64,000 bases of DNA, from contig NZ_SJRX01000001.1 in assembly GCF_004352845.1 (NCBI RefSeq), positions 806,001 through 870,000 of the forward strand. The letters run 5' to 3'. Within the stretch, counting starts at the first letter, position 1. Each line of letters opens with the position of its first letter. Below, piece after piece: positions 28,772 through 51,539 of this stretch. The stretch comes from Luteimonas terricola. GTDB lineage: Bacteria; Pseudomonadota; Gammaproteobacteria; Xanthomonadales; Xanthomonadaceae. The notes below the pieces were generated by a model. It had not been told where the DNA came from. It was given only the letters and a program-made list of their open reading frames with translations, and made no database searches. Both the position numbers and the translations under genes were made by a program.

Positions 28772-29125
28772 CTAGAACTGCAGGCCGCCTTCGCGCGCGG
28801 CGTCGGCCAGGGCCTTGATCCGGCCATGATACCTGTAACCGGAGCGATCGAAGGCAACCGTATCGATACCGGCGGCCTTGGCCTTCTCGGCGATCGTGCG
28901 GCCGACCTTGGTCGCGGCCTCGGTGTTGCGGCCGTTCTTCAAGCCGTCGCGGACGTCGGCCTGGGTGGTGCTGGCCGCGGCCAGGACCTTCGAACCGTCG
29001 GCGCTGAACAGCTGCGCGTACAGGTGCTGGCCGGTGCGCAGCACCGACAGGCGCGGGACGCCGAGTTCGCGGATGTGCGCGCGCGTGGACTTGGCGCGGC
29101 GCAGGCGGGCAATTTTCTTCTGCAT
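28772..29125 (-). CDS. rplR: 50S ribosomal protein L18
   Basis: L18, 117 residues as in E. coli, binding 5S rRNA together with L5. The basic N-terminus [18 protein letters not shown] and the C-terminal block [24 protein letters not shown] are conserved. It lies 29 bp after rplF; the following gap to rpsE is long and structured. Confidence 0.97.
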   Translation of the reverse strand: MQKKIARLRRAKSTRAHIRELGVPRLSVLRTGQHLYAQLFSADGSKVLAAASTTQADVRDGLKNGRNTEAATKVGRTIAEKAKAAGIDTVAFDRSGYRYHGRIKALADAAREGGLQF

Positions 29126-29154
29126 GGTCTCGTTCTCCGAAAGCTGAAGGCCGA

Positions 29155-29682
29155 TCAGGCCTTCTTGGCTTCCTTGCGGATGATGTTCTCGCCGGCGTAC
29201 TTGACGCCCTTGCCCTTGTACGGCTCCGGCGGACGGTAGCCGCGGATCTTGGCGGCAACCTCGCCGACCTGCTGCTTGTCGGCGCCGTTGACCACGATCT
29301 CGGTCTGGGTCGGCGTGCTGATGGTGATCCCCGCCGGCGGCTTGAACAGCACCGGATGGGAGAAGCCCAGCTGCAGGTTCAGGTCCTGGCCCTGCATGGC
29401 GGCGCGGTAGCCGACGCCGACCAGCTCGAGCTTGCGCTCGAAGCCTTCGGAGACGCCCTGCACCATGTTGGCGATCACCGAGCGCATGGTGCCGGTGACG
29501 GCCATGTCGGCCGGGGTCGCCGGCGACAGCACGGCCTGGCCGTCTTCCATCTTGAACTCGACGCCGGCCGGCATCGCCATCGACAGCTGGCCCTTCGGGC
29601 CCTTGGTCGCGACGGTACCGTCCTGGATCTTCAGCTCGACGCCCTTCGGGAGGGCGATCGGCTTCTTGGCAATTCGGGACAT
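29155..29682 (-). CDS. rplF: 50S ribosomal protein L6
   Basis: L6, 175 residues, with two repeated alpha/beta domains and positioned near the sarcin-ricin loop. The family signature [23 protein letters not shown] ends the protein. It lies 13 bp after rpsH. Confidence 0.97.
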   Translation of the reverse strand: MSRIAKKPIALPKGVELKIQDGTVATKGPKGQLSMAMPAGVEFKMEDGQAVLSPATPADMAVTGTMRSVIANMVQGVSEGFERKLELVGVGYRAAMQGQDLNLQLGFSHPVLFKPPAGITISTPTQTEIVVNGADKQQVGEVAAKIRGYRPPEPYKGKGVKYAGENIIRKEAKKA

Positions 29683-29695
29683 TGCGGTGACTCCC

Positions 29696-30091
29696 TTAGG
29701 CCACGAAGCACAGAACCTCGCCGCCGACGCCCTGCTGGCGCGCCTGCGTATCGGTCATGATGCCCTTCGAGGTGGAGATGATGGCGATGCCGAGGCCGTT
29801 GAGGACCTTCGGCAGCTCGGACTTGCCACGGTAATGGCGCAGGCCCGAGCGCGAAATGCGCTGCATGCGCTCGATGACCGGACGGCCCTCGTAATACTTC
29901 AGCTCGATCTCGAGCTCGGCCTTGGCGCCGTTCTCGGTCACGCGCGCGCCTGCGATGTAGCCTTCGTCCTGCAGCACCTTGGCGATGGCCACCTTGGTCT
30001 TGGAGGACGGCATCTTCACCGTCGGCTTGCCAACAGCCGCCGCATTGCGCATGCGGGTCAGCATATCGGCGATGGGATCAGTCATGCTCAT
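29696..30091 (-). CDS. rpsH: 30S ribosomal protein S8
   Basis: S8, 131 residues, a primary binder of the 16S central domain and the known translational repressor of the spc operon in E. coli. The start [17 protein letters not shown] and the C-terminal [25 protein letters not shown] are conserved. An 80-bp gap with a palindromic CCGGCCCG stem separates it from rpsN. Confidence 0.97.
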   Translation of the reverse strand: MSMTDPIADMLTRMRNAAAVGKPTVKMPSSKTKVAIAKVLQDEGYIAGARVTENGAKAELEIELKYYEGRPVIERMQRISRSGLRHYRGKSELPKVLNGLGIAIISTSKGIMTDTQARQQGVGGEVLCFVA

Positions 30092-30171
30092 TGATTGTTA
30101 CCTTTGAGTGCACCGATATCCGCGGGATTGCGAATTCGTTGAAACCGGCCCGGCGGGCCGGCGTACTACTG

Positions 30172-30477
30172 TTACCAGCTGGCCTTGCGCAGGCCGGGCA
30201 CGTCGCCACGCATGGTGGCTTCGCGCAGCTTGTTGCGGCCCAGGCCGAACTTCTTGTACACGGCGCGCGGACGGCCGGTCAGCGCGCAGCGGGTGGTCTG
30301 GCGCGAGGGCGAGGAGTCGCGGGGCAGCTTCTGCAGCCTGACCGCGGCGTCCATCCTTTCCTCGTAGCTCGCCGACTCGCTGCTGACGATCTTCTTCAGC
30401 TCGTCGCGCTTGGCGGCGAACTTCTTCGCCAGCTTCGCGCGCTTCACTTCGCGGTTGACCATCGAGGTCTTTGCCAT
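30172..30477 (-). CDS. rpsN: 30S ribosomal protein S14
   Basis: S14, 101 residues, of the long zinc-free form: only one cysteine remains in the region [18 protein letters not shown] instead of the CxxC pairs of the short form. The C-terminal [11 protein letters not shown] is conserved. It lies 21 bp after rplE in the spc operon. Confidence 0.96.
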   Translation of the reverse strand: MAKTSMVNREVKRAKLAKKFAAKRDELKKIVSSESASYEERMDAAVRLQKLPRDSSPSRQTTRCALTGRPRAVYKKFGLGRNKLREATMRGDVPGLRKASW

Positions 30478-30498
30478 AGTGTGGTGTCCTGAGGTCTG

Positions 30499-31038
30499 TT
30501 AGCGGAACGGGAAGCGGAAGGCTTCGAGCAGCGCCTTGGCTTCCTCGTTGGTCTTCGCCGTGGTGGTGATGGCGATGTCCATGCCACGCAGGGCATCGAC
30601 CTGGTCGAAGTCGACCTCCGGGAAGATGATCTGCTCCTTCACGCCCATGTTGTAGTTGCCACGGCCGTCGAACGACCGGGCCGACACGCCGCGGAAGTCG
30701 CGGACGCGCGGCAGCGCGACGTTGACCAGGCGGTCGAAGAACTCGTACATCCGGGCGCGGCGCAGCGTGACCTTGCAGCCGATCGGCCAGCCGTCGCGGA
30801 TCTTGAACGACGCCACCGAGACGCGCGACTTCGTCACCAGCGCCTTCTGGCCGGAGATCTTGGCCATGTCGGCGGTGGCGTGCTCGAGCACCTTCTTGTT
30901 TGCGGCAGCCTCACCCACGCCCATGTTGAGCGTGATCTTGCTCAGGCGCGGAACCTGCATCGGATTGGTGTAGCCGAACTGCTCGGTGAGCTTCGGCACC
31001 ACTTCTTCCTTGTAGAACTTTTCCAGGCGGGTCGTCAT
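30499..31038 (-). CDS. rplE: 50S ribosomal protein L5
   Basis: L5, 179 residues as in E. coli, binding 5S rRNA and forming bridge B1b with S13. The start [17 protein letters not shown] is the family start; an open frame to 31122 overlaps rplX and is rejected. [16 protein letters not shown] and [20 protein letters not shown] are the conserved blocks. Confidence 0.97.
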   Translation of the reverse strand: MTTRLEKFYKEEVVPKLTEQFGYTNPMQVPRLSKITLNMGVGEAAANKKVLEHATADMAKISGQKALVTKSRVSVASFKIRDGWPIGCKVTLRRARMYEFFDRLVNVALPRVRDFRGVSARSFDGRGNYNMGVKEQIIFPEVDFDQVDALRGMDIAITTTAKTNEEAKALLEAFRFPFR

Positions 31039-31048
31039 TTCACATTCC

Positions 31049-31363
31049 TCAGGCGTCAATCGCCTCACCGCTCGAGCGGAACACGCGTACGCGGCGTCCA
31101 TCCTCGAGGATCTTGGTACCAATGCGCTCGCCCTTGCCGCTGGCAGGGTTGAAGTGCATCACGTTCGACGCGTCGACCGGCGCTTCGCGCTCGATCACGC
31201 CACCGGGCTGGTTGGCCTGGGGATTGGGCTTGGTATGGCGCTTGATGATGTTCACGTTGGAGACGACGACCTTGTCGCCGAGCACCCGGACCACCTCGCC
31301 CTGCTTGCCCTTGTCCTTGCCGGCGGTGACGATCACGCGGTCACCCTTCTTGATACGGTTCAT
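31049..31363 (-). CDS. rplX: 50S ribosomal protein L24
   Basis: L24, 104 residues, an assembly-initiating protein with an N-terminal KOW motif ([22 protein letters not shown]). The usual [23 protein letters not shown] block follows. It lies 22 bp after rplN and 10 bp before rplE. Confidence 0.97.
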   Translation of the reverse strand: MNRIKKGDRVIVTAGKDKGKQGEVVRVLGDKVVVSNVNIIKRHTKPNPQANQPGGVIEREAPVDASNVMHFNPASGKGERIGTKILEDGRRVRVFRSSGEAIDA

Positions 31364-31385
31364 GTTGGCTTCCTCTTCGACCGGC

Positions 31386-31754
31386 TCAGAGCACTTCGGG
31401 TGCGAGCGAGACGATCTTCATGAACTTCTCGGAGCGCAGCTCGCGGGTCACAGGCCCGAAGATGCGGGTGCCGATCGGCTCCTGCTTGTTGTTGAGCAGC
31501 ACGGCGGCGTTGCCGTCGAAGCGGATCAGCGAACCGTCGGGACGGCGAACACCCTTGCGGGTGCGCACCACGACGGCGTCGTAGACTTCGCCCTTCTTGA
31601 CCTTGCCGCGCGGGATGGCGTCCTTGACGGACACCTTGATGATGTCGCCGATGCCGGCGTAGCGGCGCTTGGAGCCGCCCAGCACCTTGATGCACATCAC
31701 TTCCTTGGCGCCGGAGTTGTCGGCCACGCCGAGGTGGCTCTGCATCTGGATCAT
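31386..31754 (-). CDS. rplN: 50S ribosomal protein L14
   Basis: L14, 122 residues, at the 50S interface contacting 16S helix 14 and assembly factor RsfS. The start [20 protein letters not shown] and the ending [11 protein letters not shown] are standard. It follows rpsQ by 12 bp. Confidence 0.98.
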   Translation of the reverse strand: MIQMQSHLGVADNSGAKEVMCIKVLGGSKRRYAGIGDIIKVSVKDAIPRGKVKKGEVYDAVVVRTRKGVRRPDGSLIRFDGNAAVLLNNKQEPIGTRIFGPVTRELRSEKFMKIVSLAPEVL

Positions 31755-31766
31755 TTCGGAGCCTCC

Positions 31767-32033
31767 TTATTCAGCCGCGCGCGCGACGATCTCGACGACG
31801 CGCCAGTTCTTGGTCTTGGACATCGGCGCGATCTCCACGACGCGGACGGTATCGCCCTCGCTGCAGGAGTTCTCGGCGTCGTGCGCGTGCAGCTTGGTCG
31901 AGCGACGGATGTACTTGCCGTACAGCGCGTGCTTGACCTGGCGCTCTACGAGCACCGTCACGGTCTTGTCCATCTTGTTGCTGACAACGCGGCCTTCGAC
32001 CGTGCGCAGCTTCTTTTCGGTGTTTTCGGTCAT
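31767..32033 (-). CDS. rpsQ: 30S ribosomal protein S17
   Basis: S17, 88 residues, a primary binder of the 5' domain of 16S rRNA with an OB fold. [23 protein letters not shown] and the [15 protein letters not shown] loop are recognisable. It is 13 bp after rpmC. Confidence 0.97.
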   Translation of the reverse strand: MTENTEKKLRTVEGRVVSNKMDKTVTVLVERQVKHALYGKYIRRSTKLHAHDAENSCSEGDTVRVVEIAPMSKTKNWRVVEIVARAAE

Positions 32034-32046
32034 GTCTGCCCGGTCC

Positions 32047-32232
32047 TTACTGCTTCGCGCCGAGCAGGGTATTGACGCGAGCGATCTCGCGGCGTACCCG
32101 ACGGGCGTCGTGGGTCTTGGCGAGCTGGCCGGTCGCCTTCTGCATGCGCAGCGAGAACTGCTCTTTCTGCAGCTCGAGAAGGTGCGCCTTCAGATCGTCC
32201 GAAGACTTCTGGCGGAGTTCCTTGATGTCCAT
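32047..32232 (-). CDS. rpmC: 50S ribosomal protein L29
   Basis: L29, 61 residues, two helices near the exit tunnel close to the trigger factor and SRP docking site. [19 protein letters not shown] and [20 protein letters not shown] match the family. Its ATG shares one base with the rplP stop (TGATG), implying translational coupling. Confidence 0.96.
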   Translation of the reverse strand: MDIKELRQKSSDDLKAHLLELQKEQFSLRMQKATGQLAKTHDARRVRREIARVNTLLGAKQ

Positions 32233-32645
32233 CAGCGCACCGTCCGGGTCACGAAAGTGGTGGTGACCGAGAGCTTGGCGGCAGCCAGGCGGAACGCCTC
32301 GCGTGCGGTCGCCTCGTCGACGCCCTCGATCTCGTAGATCATGCGGCCGGGCTGGATCTGGGCGACCCAGAACTCCACGTTGCCCTTGCCCGAGCCCATG
32401 CGGACTTCGATCGGCTTCTTGCTGATCGGCTTGTCGGGGAACACGCGGATCCACATCTTGCCGCCGCGCTTTACGTGGCGGCTGATGGCACGACGCGCGG
32501 ACTCGATCTGGCGAGCGGTCAGCTGGCCGGTCTGAGTGGCCTTGAGGCCGAACTCGCCGAAGCTGACGGCGTTGCCGCTCCAGGCCAGGCCGTCGTTGCG
32601 GCCCTTGTGCATCTTGCGGTATTTGGTTCGCTTGGGTTGCAGCAT
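32232..32645 (-). CDS. rplP: 50S ribosomal protein L16
   Basis: L16, 137 residues, near the A-site tRNA elbow and needed for peptidyl transfer geometry. [17 protein letters not shown] and the [21 protein letters not shown] block are conserved, including an arginine that is hydroxylated in E. coli. It overlaps rpmC by one base and follows rpsC by 3 bp. Confidence 0.98.
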   Translation of the reverse strand: MLQPKRTKYRKMHKGRNDGLAWSGNAVSFGEFGLKATQTGQLTARQIESARRAISRHVKRGGKMWIRVFPDKPISKKPIEVRMGSGKGNVEFWVAQIQPGRMIYEIEGVDEATAREAFRLAAAKLSVTTTFVTRTVR

Positions 32646-32648
32646 GAC

Positions 32649-33389
32649 TTAGTCCCTCGCCTCGCGATCACGACGCGGGCCGCGCGGACGCTCGCGATCA
32701 CCGCGGTCGCCACGCTCGCCACGCGGCGAATCGTCCTGCTTTTCCTGGCCGACCTGGGCGAAGTCGAAGATCTCGCCCTTGTAGACCCATGTCTTGATTC
32801 CGATGATGCCGTACTGGGTCTTCGCCTCGGCGAAGCCGTAATCGACGTCGGCGCGAAGCGTGTGCAGCGGCACGCGGCCTTCGCGGTACCACTCCGAACG
32901 CGCGATCTCGGCGCCGTTCAGGCGACCACCGACGTTGACCTTGATGCCCAGCGCGCCCAGGCGCATCGCGTTGCCGACGGCGCGCTTCATGGCGCGGCGG
33001 AACATGATGCGGCGCTCGAGCTGCTGCGCGATCGACTCGGCGACCAGCTGCGCGTCGAGCTCCGGCTTGCGGACCTCGGTGACGTTGATGTGCGCCGGGA
33101 CGCCCATCATCGCGCTGACTTCCTTGCGCAGCTTCTCGATGTCCTCGCCGCGCTTGCCGATCACCACGCCCGGACGGGCGGTGTGGATCGTGACGCGCGC
33201 GGACTTCGAGGGACGCTCGATCAGGATCTTGCTGATGCCGGCCGCGGCGAGCTTCTTGCGAAGCATCTCGCGGACCTTCAGGTCCGAAACCAGGTAGTCG
33301 GCGTAATCCTTCTTGCCGGCGTACCACTTGGAGTTCCAGTCCTTGGAAACACCCAGGCGGAAGCCGATGGGATGAACTTTGTGACCCAT
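32649..33389 (-). CDS. rpsC: 30S ribosomal protein S3
   Basis: S3, 246 residues (E. coli 233), forming the mRNA entry tunnel and its helicase with S4 and S5. The KH domain carries [17 protein letters not shown]. The C-terminal tail after VGQEKQDDS is a charged Arg/Gly/Asp-rich stretch ([20 protein letters not shown]) longer than in enterics. [13 protein letters not shown] is the family start; an upstream in-frame ATG eight codons earlier is rejected. Confidence 0.97.
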   Translation of the reverse strand: MGHKVHPIGFRLGVSKDWNSKWYAGKKDYADYLVSDLKVREMLRKKLAAAGISKILIERPSKSARVTIHTARPGVVIGKRGEDIEKLRKEVSAMMGVPAHINVTEVRKPELDAQLVAESIAQQLERRIMFRRAMKRAVGNAMRLGALGIKVNVGGRLNGAEIARSEWYREGRVPLHTLRADVDYGFAEAKTQYGIIGIKTWVYKGEIFDFAQVGQEKQDDSPRGERGDRGDRERPRGPRRDREARD

Positions 33390-33393
33390 ATGC

Positions 33394-33729
33394 TTACTTC
33401 CCCTCGCCGACAACGACGGTAATGTGGCTGGTGCGCTTGAGGATCCGCGTGCCGCGACCCTTGGCGCGCGCCATGAAGCGCTTCAGCGTCGGGCCTTCGT
33501 CGACCATGATCGTCTTGACCTTGAGTTCGTCGACGTCGGCACCGAGATTGTTCTCGGCATTCGACGTGGCCGAGTACACGACCTTGTAGATCAGGTGCGC
33601 GGCCTTCTTGTCGCTGAACTTCAGCAGGTCGAGGGCGCGCGCGGCCGAGAGGCCGCGGACCTGGTCGGCGACCAGTCGCGCCTTCTGCGGGGAGATGCGC
33701 ACGGAGCGCAGAATTGCCTTGGCTTCCAT
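33394..33729 (-). CDS. rplV: 50S ribosomal protein L22
   Basis: L22, 111 residues. Its beta-hairpin lines the exit tunnel constriction and contains the macrolide-linked loop ([16 protein letters not shown]). Three in-frame ATGs exist; AAGGAG six bases before 33729 selects [10 protein letters not shown], whereas 33735 directly abuts the ribosome-binding site. The stop lies 4 bp before the rpsC start. Confidence 0.96.
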   Translation of the reverse strand: MEAKAILRSVRISPQKARLVADQVRGLSAARALDLLKFSDKKAAHLIYKVVYSATSNAENNLGADVDELKVKTIMVDEGPTLKRFMARAKGRGTRILKRTSHITVVVGEGK

Positions 33730-33739
33730 CGTCATCTCC

Positions 33740-34006
33740 TTAACGCGACTTCTTGTCGCCGCCATGACCCTTGAAGGTCCTGGTCAGGGCGAACTCGCCG
33801 AGCTTGTGGCCGACCATGTTCTCGTTGACGAGCACCGGGACGTGGTTGCGACCGTTGTGGACGGCGATGGTGAAGCCCACCATCTCCGGAAGCACCATCG
33901 AACGGCGCGACCAGGTCTTGATCGGACGCTTGGTGTTGCCCGCGGCTTCCACCTTCTTGACGAGGTGGTGGTCGACGAACGGACCCTTCTTGAGTGAACG
34001 TGCCAT
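33740..34006 (-). CDS. rpsS: 30S ribosomal protein S19
   Basis: S19, 88 residues, in the 30S head contacting S13 and helix 42. [20 protein letters not shown] and [24 protein letters not shown] are conserved. It lies 6 bp after rplB. Confidence 0.97.
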   Translation of the reverse strand: MARSLKKGPFVDHHLVKKVEAAGNTKRPIKTWSRRSMVLPEMVGFTIAVHNGRNHVPVLVNENMVGHKLGEFALTRTFKGHGGDKKSR

Positions 34007-34012
34007 GGTCGA

Positions 34013-34840
<828 letters not shown>

Positions 34841-34850
34841 GGGAGCTTCC

Positions 34851-35150
34851 TCAGGCCTTGGCGTTCATGACGTCGATCGACTGGCCGTCGGCGAGCTTCA
34901 CGTACGCCTTGCGCCAGTCGCCGCGACGGCCGTTGCGGTTGCGGAAGGCTTTCTGCTTGCCCTTCACGTTCAGCACGTTGACCGACTCGACCTTGACGTC
35001 GAACAGCTTCTCGACGGCGGTCTTGATGTCGGCCTTGGTGGCATCGGTCGACACTTCGAACGCGTACTGGTTGGACACTTCCTGCAGGCGCGCGGTCTTC
35101 TCGGACACGCGCGGCGCACGGATCAGTGCATAGAGCTTGGCGTCGTTCAT
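34851..35150 (-). CDS. rplW: 50S ribosomal protein L23
   Basis: L23, 99 residues, at the exit tunnel where trigger factor and SRP dock. GAGGAG eight bases upstream selects the ATG at 35150; a GTG three codons earlier is too close to it. Its ATG overlaps the rplD stop (ATGA), so L4 and L23 translation are coupled. [18 protein letters not shown] is the conserved loop. Confidence 0.96.
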   Translation of the reverse strand: MNDAKLYALIRAPRVSEKTARLQEVSNQYAFEVSTDATKADIKTAVEKLFDVKVESVNVLNVKGKQKAFRNRNGRRGDWRKAYVKLADGQSIDVMNAKA

Positions 35151-35752
35151 GCCAGCCACTCCTCGATCTTCTTCACGGCGTCGGCGGTGACCAGCACGCT
35201 GTCGGCACCGACCAGCGAAACCGGGTCCAGGCCCTGCACGTCGCGGATCTCGACGTAGGGCAGGTTGCGTGCCGACAGGTACAGGTGCTCCGAGGCGTCC
35301 TCGGTGACGATCAGCGGCCGGCGGCCGAGATCGAAGCCCTTGAGCTTCTCGATCAGGCCACTGGTCTTCGTTTCTTCGACATCGAAGGAATCGACGACCT
35401 GCAGGCGGCCCTGGCGGTTGAGCTCGGACAGGATCGCCGACATCGCCGCGCGGTACATCTTGCGGTTGACCTTCTGCTCGAAGCTGCGCGGCTTGGCCGC
35501 GAACGTCACGCCGCCGCCGACGAAGATCGGGGCCGTCAGGGCGCCATGACGCGCGCCGCCGCCCTTCTGCTTCTTCGACTTCTTGGTCGTGCCGCTGACT
35601 TCCGAGCGCGTCTTCTGCGCCTTGGTGCCGGCGCGGCCGGCGTTGCGGTACGCAACCACGACCTGGTGGACCAGGTCCCGGTTGAACTCGCGGCCGAAGA
35701 CCACGTCGGAAACCGACATCTTGTTGCTGCTACCGGTGATAGAGAGTTCCAT
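35147..35752 (-). CDS. rplD: 50S ribosomal protein L4
   Basis: L4, 201 residues as in E. coli, an exit-tunnel protein and, in E. coli, the autogenous regulator of the S10 operon. The long basic loop ([21 protein letters not shown]) and C-terminal globular part are intact. GGGAG six bases upstream favours 35752 over an adjacent ATG at 35758. A possible regulatory leader lies upstream of rpsJ. Confidence 0.97.
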   Translation of the reverse strand: MELSITGSSNKMSVSDVVFGREFNRDLVHQVVVAYRNAGRAGTKAQKTRSEVSGTTKKSKKQKGGGARHGALTAPIFVGGGVTFAAKPRSFEQKVNRKMYRAAMSAILSELNRQGRLQVVDSFDVEETKTSGLIEKLKGFDLGRRPLIVTEDASEHLYLSARNLPYVEIRDVQGLDPVSLVGADSVLVTADAVKKIEEWLA

Positions 35753-35763
35753 TGCCATCTCCC

Positions 35764-36417
35764 TTATGCCTTGCTCGCGGGACGTACGATCACGTCTCCG
35801 CCCGGCGCGCCCGGAACCGCACCCTTCACGGCGATCAGGCCGCGCTCGGCGTCGACCCGGACCACCTGGAGGTTCTGCGTGCTCTGGCGCACGGCGCCCA
35901 TGTGACCGGACATCTTCTTGCCCGGGAACACGCGACCCGGCGTCTGCCGCTGGCCGATCGAGCCAGGCGAGCGGTGCGACAGCGAGTTGCCGTGCGTCGC
36001 GTCACCCATGCTGAAGTTCCAGCGCTTGATCGTGCCCTGGAAGCCCTTGCCCTTGGTCACGCCCTCGACGTCGACCATCTGGCCCACTTCGAAGATGTCG
36101 GCCTTGACTTCGCCGCCCACTTCGAAGCCGCCGATCTGGTCGTCGGCGACGCGGAATTCCCACAGGCCACGACCCGCTTCCACCTTGGCCTTGGCCAGGT
36201 GACCGGCCTCGGGCTTGTTCACCAGCACGGCGCGCTTGCTGCCGACGGCGACCTGCACGGCGCTGTAGCCGTCGGTCTCGCTGGTCTTCACCTGGGTGAT
36301 GCGGTTCGGGGTGGCTTCGATCAGGGTCACCGGGATGGACTGGCCGTCCTCGGTGAACACCCGGCTCATGCCGGCCTTGCGGCCGACGATACCCAGCGAA
36401 TACTTCTTCGCAGTCAT
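35764..36417 (-). CDS. rplC: 50S ribosomal protein L3
   Basis: L3, 217 residues (E. coli 209), one of the assembly-initiating proteins, with a long loop reaching the peptidyl-transferase centre ([26 protein letters not shown]). That loop contains the Gln that is methylated by PrmB in E. coli. It is 10 bp after rpsJ. Confidence 0.97.
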   Translation of the reverse strand: MTAKKYSLGIVGRKAGMSRVFTEDGQSIPVTLIEATPNRITQVKTSETDGYSAVQVAVGSKRAVLVNKPEAGHLAKAKVEAGRGLWEFRVADDQIGGFEVGGEVKADIFEVGQMVDVEGVTKGKGFQGTIKRWNFSMGDATHGNSLSHRSPGSIGQRQTPGRVFPGKKMSGHMGAVRQSTQNLQVVRVDAERGLIAVKGAVPGAPGGDVIVRPASKA

Positions 36418-36427
36418 GTCAGCGGCC

Positions 36428-36739
36428 TCAGGTCAGCTTGATCTGGACGTCGACGCCGGCCGCGAGCTCGAGCTTCATCAGCGCGTCCACGGTCTTGTCG
36501 TTGGGGTCGACGATGTCAAGCACGCGCTTGTGCGTGCGGGTTTCGTACTGGTCACGCGCATCCTTGTCGACGTGCGGGGACGTCAGGATCGTGTAACGCT
36601 CGATCTTGGTCGGCAGGGGGATCGGGCCGCGCACCTGCGCACCCGTCCGCTTTGCCGTTTCGACGATCTCGCTGGCAGAACGGTCGATCAGTCGATGATC
36701 GAACGCCTTCAGCCGGATCCGGATTTTCTGGTCCGCCAT
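36428..36739 (-). CDS. rpsJ: 30S ribosomal protein S10 (NusE)
   Basis: S10, 103 residues as in E. coli. In addition to its 30S head role it pairs with NusB in antitermination and binds Nus[22 protein letters not shown] and [29 protein letters not shown] are standard. It opens the S10 operon behind a leader of about 315 nt. Confidence 0.98.
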   Translation of the reverse strand: MADQKIRIRLKAFDHRLIDRSASEIVETAKRTGAQVRGPIPLPTKIERYTILTSPHVDKDARDQYETRTHKRVLDIVDPNDKTVDALMKLELAAGVDVQIKLT

Positions 36740-37054
36740 GACGGAATTCCTTCGTTGAAAGAGCGACGGGCCCGCGGCTGGGTGCGCGGAACCCCATGTG
36801 GATTCAATGATTTCCGGAGCCCAAAACCCTGCGCGCCGGAAACCTTCCCTGCAAAAAACGAGGCAGGCCGGTCACCCGGCCCGCCCAGACTGAGAAGCGA
36901 ACGCGACGATTCCCCTGGTTCGTCATGTCCCGAAAAGCTTCGGAACGAACCGGGGTACTGCCGCGCGACATGTTCCCTGTCTGGCGAAAACGAGGTGCGT
37001 CCTGCCCCTCATTTCGCAGTTCCGGCGAAGGCCCGAGGGCGTTCGCCGAAGTGG
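36740..37054 (-). promoter_or_regulatory. Structured leader of the S10 operon
   Basis: Between the promoter and rpsJ three stem-loops stand in a row: 36912-36955 (CCCC, GGTTCGT and CCGAA arms stacked, with minor bulges), 36984-37017 and 37023-37048. In E. coli a leader of similar role is bound by L4 to control transcription and translation. Equivalence here is inferred from position, not from matching sequence. Confidence 0.5.
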
Positions 37055-37060
37055 TCAACG

Positions 37061-37090
37061 ATTATAGCTGGCTTCCAGGACAAAGCGCAA
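37061..37090 (-). promoter_or_regulatory. S10 operon promoter
   Basis: On the minus strand TTGCGC (37085-37090) and a perfect TATAAT (37061-37066) are 18 bases apart. It lies between the tuf1 terminator and rpsJ. Confidence 0.75.
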
Positions 37091-37108
37091 CACCTGGAAC
37101 CCGAAAAA

Positions 37109-38406
<1,298 letters not shown>

Positions 38407-38452
38407 TGTCTCTTCGAAAGTTGGTTGACTTGGTCGCCGTCTCTGGCGCCGC

Positions 38453-40543
<2,091 letters not shown>

Positions 40544-40672
40544 GGCGGTCTCTCTATATGTTGTCCGCAGACGCGGACGTGCGGAATTGGTTCCGGATGG
40601 CCGAATGCCGCCCTGCGGCGGCACCCGGCTACGCGTTGATCGGGCCGGCGCGCTGCGCGCGGCCTGGTGCCG

Positions 40673-41140
40673 TTACCAGCGGTAGTGCGCGAAAGCCTTG
40701 TTGGCCTCGGCCATGCGGTGCGTTTCCTCGCGCTTCTTGATCGCGCCACCGCGGCTCTCGGATGCGTCGATCAGCTCGCCGGCAAGCTTGCGCGGCATGC
40801 TGTTCTCGCCGCGCTTGCGGGCGGCATCGATCAGCCAGCGCATCGCCAGCGCCATGCGGCGCGACTGACGCACTTCGACCGGCACCTGGTAGGTGGAGCC
40901 GCCAACGCGGCGGGACTTCACCTCGACCGACGGCGAAATGTTGCCAAGCGCTTTCTCGACGACTTCCAGCGGGTTCGGGTTCTTCTCGCCGATGACGTCC
41001 ATGGCGCCGTAGACGATCTTCTCGGCGACGGACTTCTTGCCGCTGTACATGACCATGTTGATGAAGCGGGCGATCGTCTCGCTGCCATGCTTCGGGTCGG
41101 GCAGCACCGAGCGCTGCGGGGTGTTTCCTTTACGCGACAT
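40673..41140 (-). CDS. rpsG: 30S ribosomal protein S7
   Basis: S7, 155 residues, the primary assembly protein of the 30S head and the known translational repressor of the str operon in E. coli. [28 protein letters not shown], the [25 protein letters not shown] block and the ending [11 protein letters not shown] are conserved. Confidence 0.98.
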   Translation of the reverse strand: MSRKGNTPQRSVLPDPKHGSETIARFINMVMYSGKKSVAEKIVYGAMDVIGEKNPNPLEVVEKALGNISPSVEVKSRRVGGSTYQVPVEVRQSRRMALAMRWLIDAARKRGENSMPRKLAGELIDASESRGGAIKKREETHRMAEANKAFAHYRW

Positions 41141-41201
41141 TGTTCTTGTGCCTTTTCAGTATCTGGTTCGAAGGGCGGGACAATCCAGGGACAGGAGCGG
41201 A

Positions 41202-41576
<375 letters not shown>

Positions 41577-41668
41577 CGGTGTCGGGTCTTCTGCTTCCGG
41601 GCGCGGGGCCCGCGGTGGTGTATGAAAACGAAGGCAGGCGGAATGAACCCAGCCTGCCGAGACGGAAA

Positions 41669-41698
41669 AGTATAGCCTGCGCCGACGACCAGCGTCAA
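41669..41698 (-). promoter_or_regulatory. str operon promoter
   Basis: On the minus strand TTGACG (41693-41698) and TATACT (41669-41674) stand 18 bases apart, one of the best sigma-70 matches in the window. The rpsL leader is about 85 nt. Confidence 0.85.
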
Positions 41699-41822
41699 CG
41701 CATGCGATGACCGGGCAGGCGACGCCCCGGTACCCGGAGCGCGGCCTGGGCCGCAGTCTTCTTTCCCGCCCTTCCTGGGCCGAACACGAGGCGCCTCCAT
41801 GGCACCTCATTTCGGAATCTGG

Positions 41823-41842
41823 GACGGCCCCGTGGGGCCGTC
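41823..41842 (-). terminator. Hairpin after rpoC
   Basis: GACGGCCCC/GGGGCCGTC, a perfect 9-bp stem with a two-base loop, lies 12 bases past the rpoC stop. There is no T run, so it may be Rho-dependent or only stabilise the 3' end. Confidence 0.5.
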
Positions 41843-41854
41843 ACTAACGGTGGA

Positions 41855-46099
<4,245 letters not shown>

Positions 46100-46188
46100 G
46101 TGTTTCTCCGGGATCGGGAATCGAGGACGGGGCTGCGGTGCTTTCCGGTGGCGGGCGCGTCAGGCGCGCCCTGCCCCGGGCTGCGTCC

Positions 46189-50346
<4,158 letters not shown>

Positions 50347-50574
50347 GGGGAGCTACCGCCTTTGGCATCTGCGGGCCGCGCGCGGCGCGACCCAGGGGGA
50401 ACAATGAACCGCCAGTTGGAAGTTGCTGGTATTGCCGGCACCAGCACGCCTTCTCCTGCTACTTCCAACTGCCGACTCGGTGTCGGTTCTATCCAGCCGC
50501 TACAACGGCCGAAGGCCGGGGGCTTACGCCCCCAGCCTCGTGGTCGCCTCGTGACGCAGGCGACGCGACAACGC
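50347..50574 (-). promoter_or_regulatory. Structured rplL-rpoB intercistronic region
   Basis: A hairpin just past rplL (GGGGGC/GCCCCC, loop TTAC, 50518-50533) without a clear T tract could be a partial attenuator. A larger stem at 50413-50471 pairs CAGTTGGAAGT with its complement and contains TGCTGGT/ACCAGCA. In E. coli this gap has an attenuator and an RNase III site; the same roles are inferred here. Confidence 0.5.
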
Positions 50575-50946
50575 TTACTTGACTTCGACCGTGGCGCCGG
50601 CCGCTTCCAGGTCCTTCTTGACCTTCTCGGCTTCTTCCTTCGAAGCGCCTTCCTTGACCACGCCACCGGCTTCGGTCAGGTCCTTGGCTTCCTTCAGGCC
50701 CAGGCCGGTGATCGCGCGGACCACCTTGATGACCTCGACCTTCTTGTCGCCGGCCGACTTCAGGGTGACGTTGAACTCGGTCTGCTCTTCGGCGGGGGCG
50801 GCGGCGGCGGCCGGACCGGCAGCCATGGCAACCGGGGCGGCGGCGGACACGCCGAACTTCTCTTCCATCGCCTTGACCAGCTCCATCACCTCGATGAGGG
50901 TCTTGCTGCTGATCGCTTCGATGATCTGCTCGTTGGAAAGGGACAT
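50575..50946 (-). CDS. rplL: 50S ribosomal protein L7/L12
   Basis: L7/L12, 123 residues, the multimeric stalk protein that recruits translational GTPases. The N-terminal dimerisation helices, an Ala/Pro-rich hinge ([18 protein letters not shown]) and the C-terminal domain [24 protein letters not shown] are present. It lies 68 bp after rplJ. Confidence 0.98.
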   Translation of the reverse strand: MSLSNEQIIEAISSKTLIEVMELVKAMEEKFGVSAAAPVAMAAGPAAAAAPAEEQTEFNVTLKSAGDKKVEVIKVVRAITGLGLKEAKDLTEAGGVVKEGASKEEAEKVKKDLEAAGATVEVK

Positions 50947-51014
50947 CTCGATACCTCTGGTTATCTAATGTTGGAAAACGTCTGTGGTCGGTTGTCGACC
51001 GAACTGTTGTTGCC

Positions 51015-51539
51015 TCAAGCCGCCTTCTGCTGGCCAATCGCGCTCGTGGCGCGGGCGACCTGCGTCGCCGGCTCGGCCAGCACGCGCACCAGCATGGTGG
51101 CGGGCTGGACCATGACGCTGAGCAGCATCGACAGCGCTTCGTCACGCGTCGGGAGCGAAGCCAGGACATCCACATGGGAGCCCGGGTACTTCTGCCCGCC
51201 GATCGCCACGAGGCGCGGCTTCAGCTTGTCGTTCGCCTTGGCGAACTCCTTGATCAGGCGTCCGGCGGCGCCGGGGTCTTCCTTCGAGAAGGCATACAGC
51301 AGGGGACCGGTCAGCTCATCCTTGACGATGGCGTAATCGGTGTCCTCGACTGCACGCGAGACCAGGGTGTTCTTCGCGACCTTCAGGTACACGCCTTCGG
51401 CGCGCGCCTTCTTTCGCATGCTGGTCAACTGCTCGACGGTCAGGCCCACGTACTCCGCGGCAACCAGCGAGTGCGCCGTAGCGGCGACCTCGGCCAGTTC
51501 GGCAACGACTTCCTTCTTCTGGTTCAGATTGAGAGCCAT
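51015..51539 (-). CDS. rplJ: 50S ribosomal protein L10
   Basis: L10, 174 residues, anchors L7/L12 dimers to the ribosome through its C-terminal helix and, in E. coli, represses its own operon as the L10-L12 complex. [19 protein letters not shown] is the family start with GGAGGA six bases upstream. [14 protein letters not shown] and the Ala-rich C-terminus are typical. A long structured leader lies upstream. Confidence 0.97.
   Translation of the reverse strand: MALNLNQKKEVVAELAEVAATAHSLVAAEYVGLTVEQLTSMRKKARAEGVYLKVAKNTLVSRAVEDTDYAIVKDELTGPLLYAFSKEDPGAAGRLIKEFAKANDKLKPRLVAIGGQKYPGSHVDVLASLPTRDEALSMLLSVMVQPATMLVRVLAEPATQVARATSAIGQQKAA

Larger units (their letters stand above)
41577..41854. other. 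278-bp gap between rpoC and rpsL
   Basis: The gap holds the rpoC 3' hairpins and the str promoter. A possible second hairpin (GAGGCGCC/GGCACCTC, one mismatch) lies around 41790-41811. No gene is supported. Confidence 0.6.
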
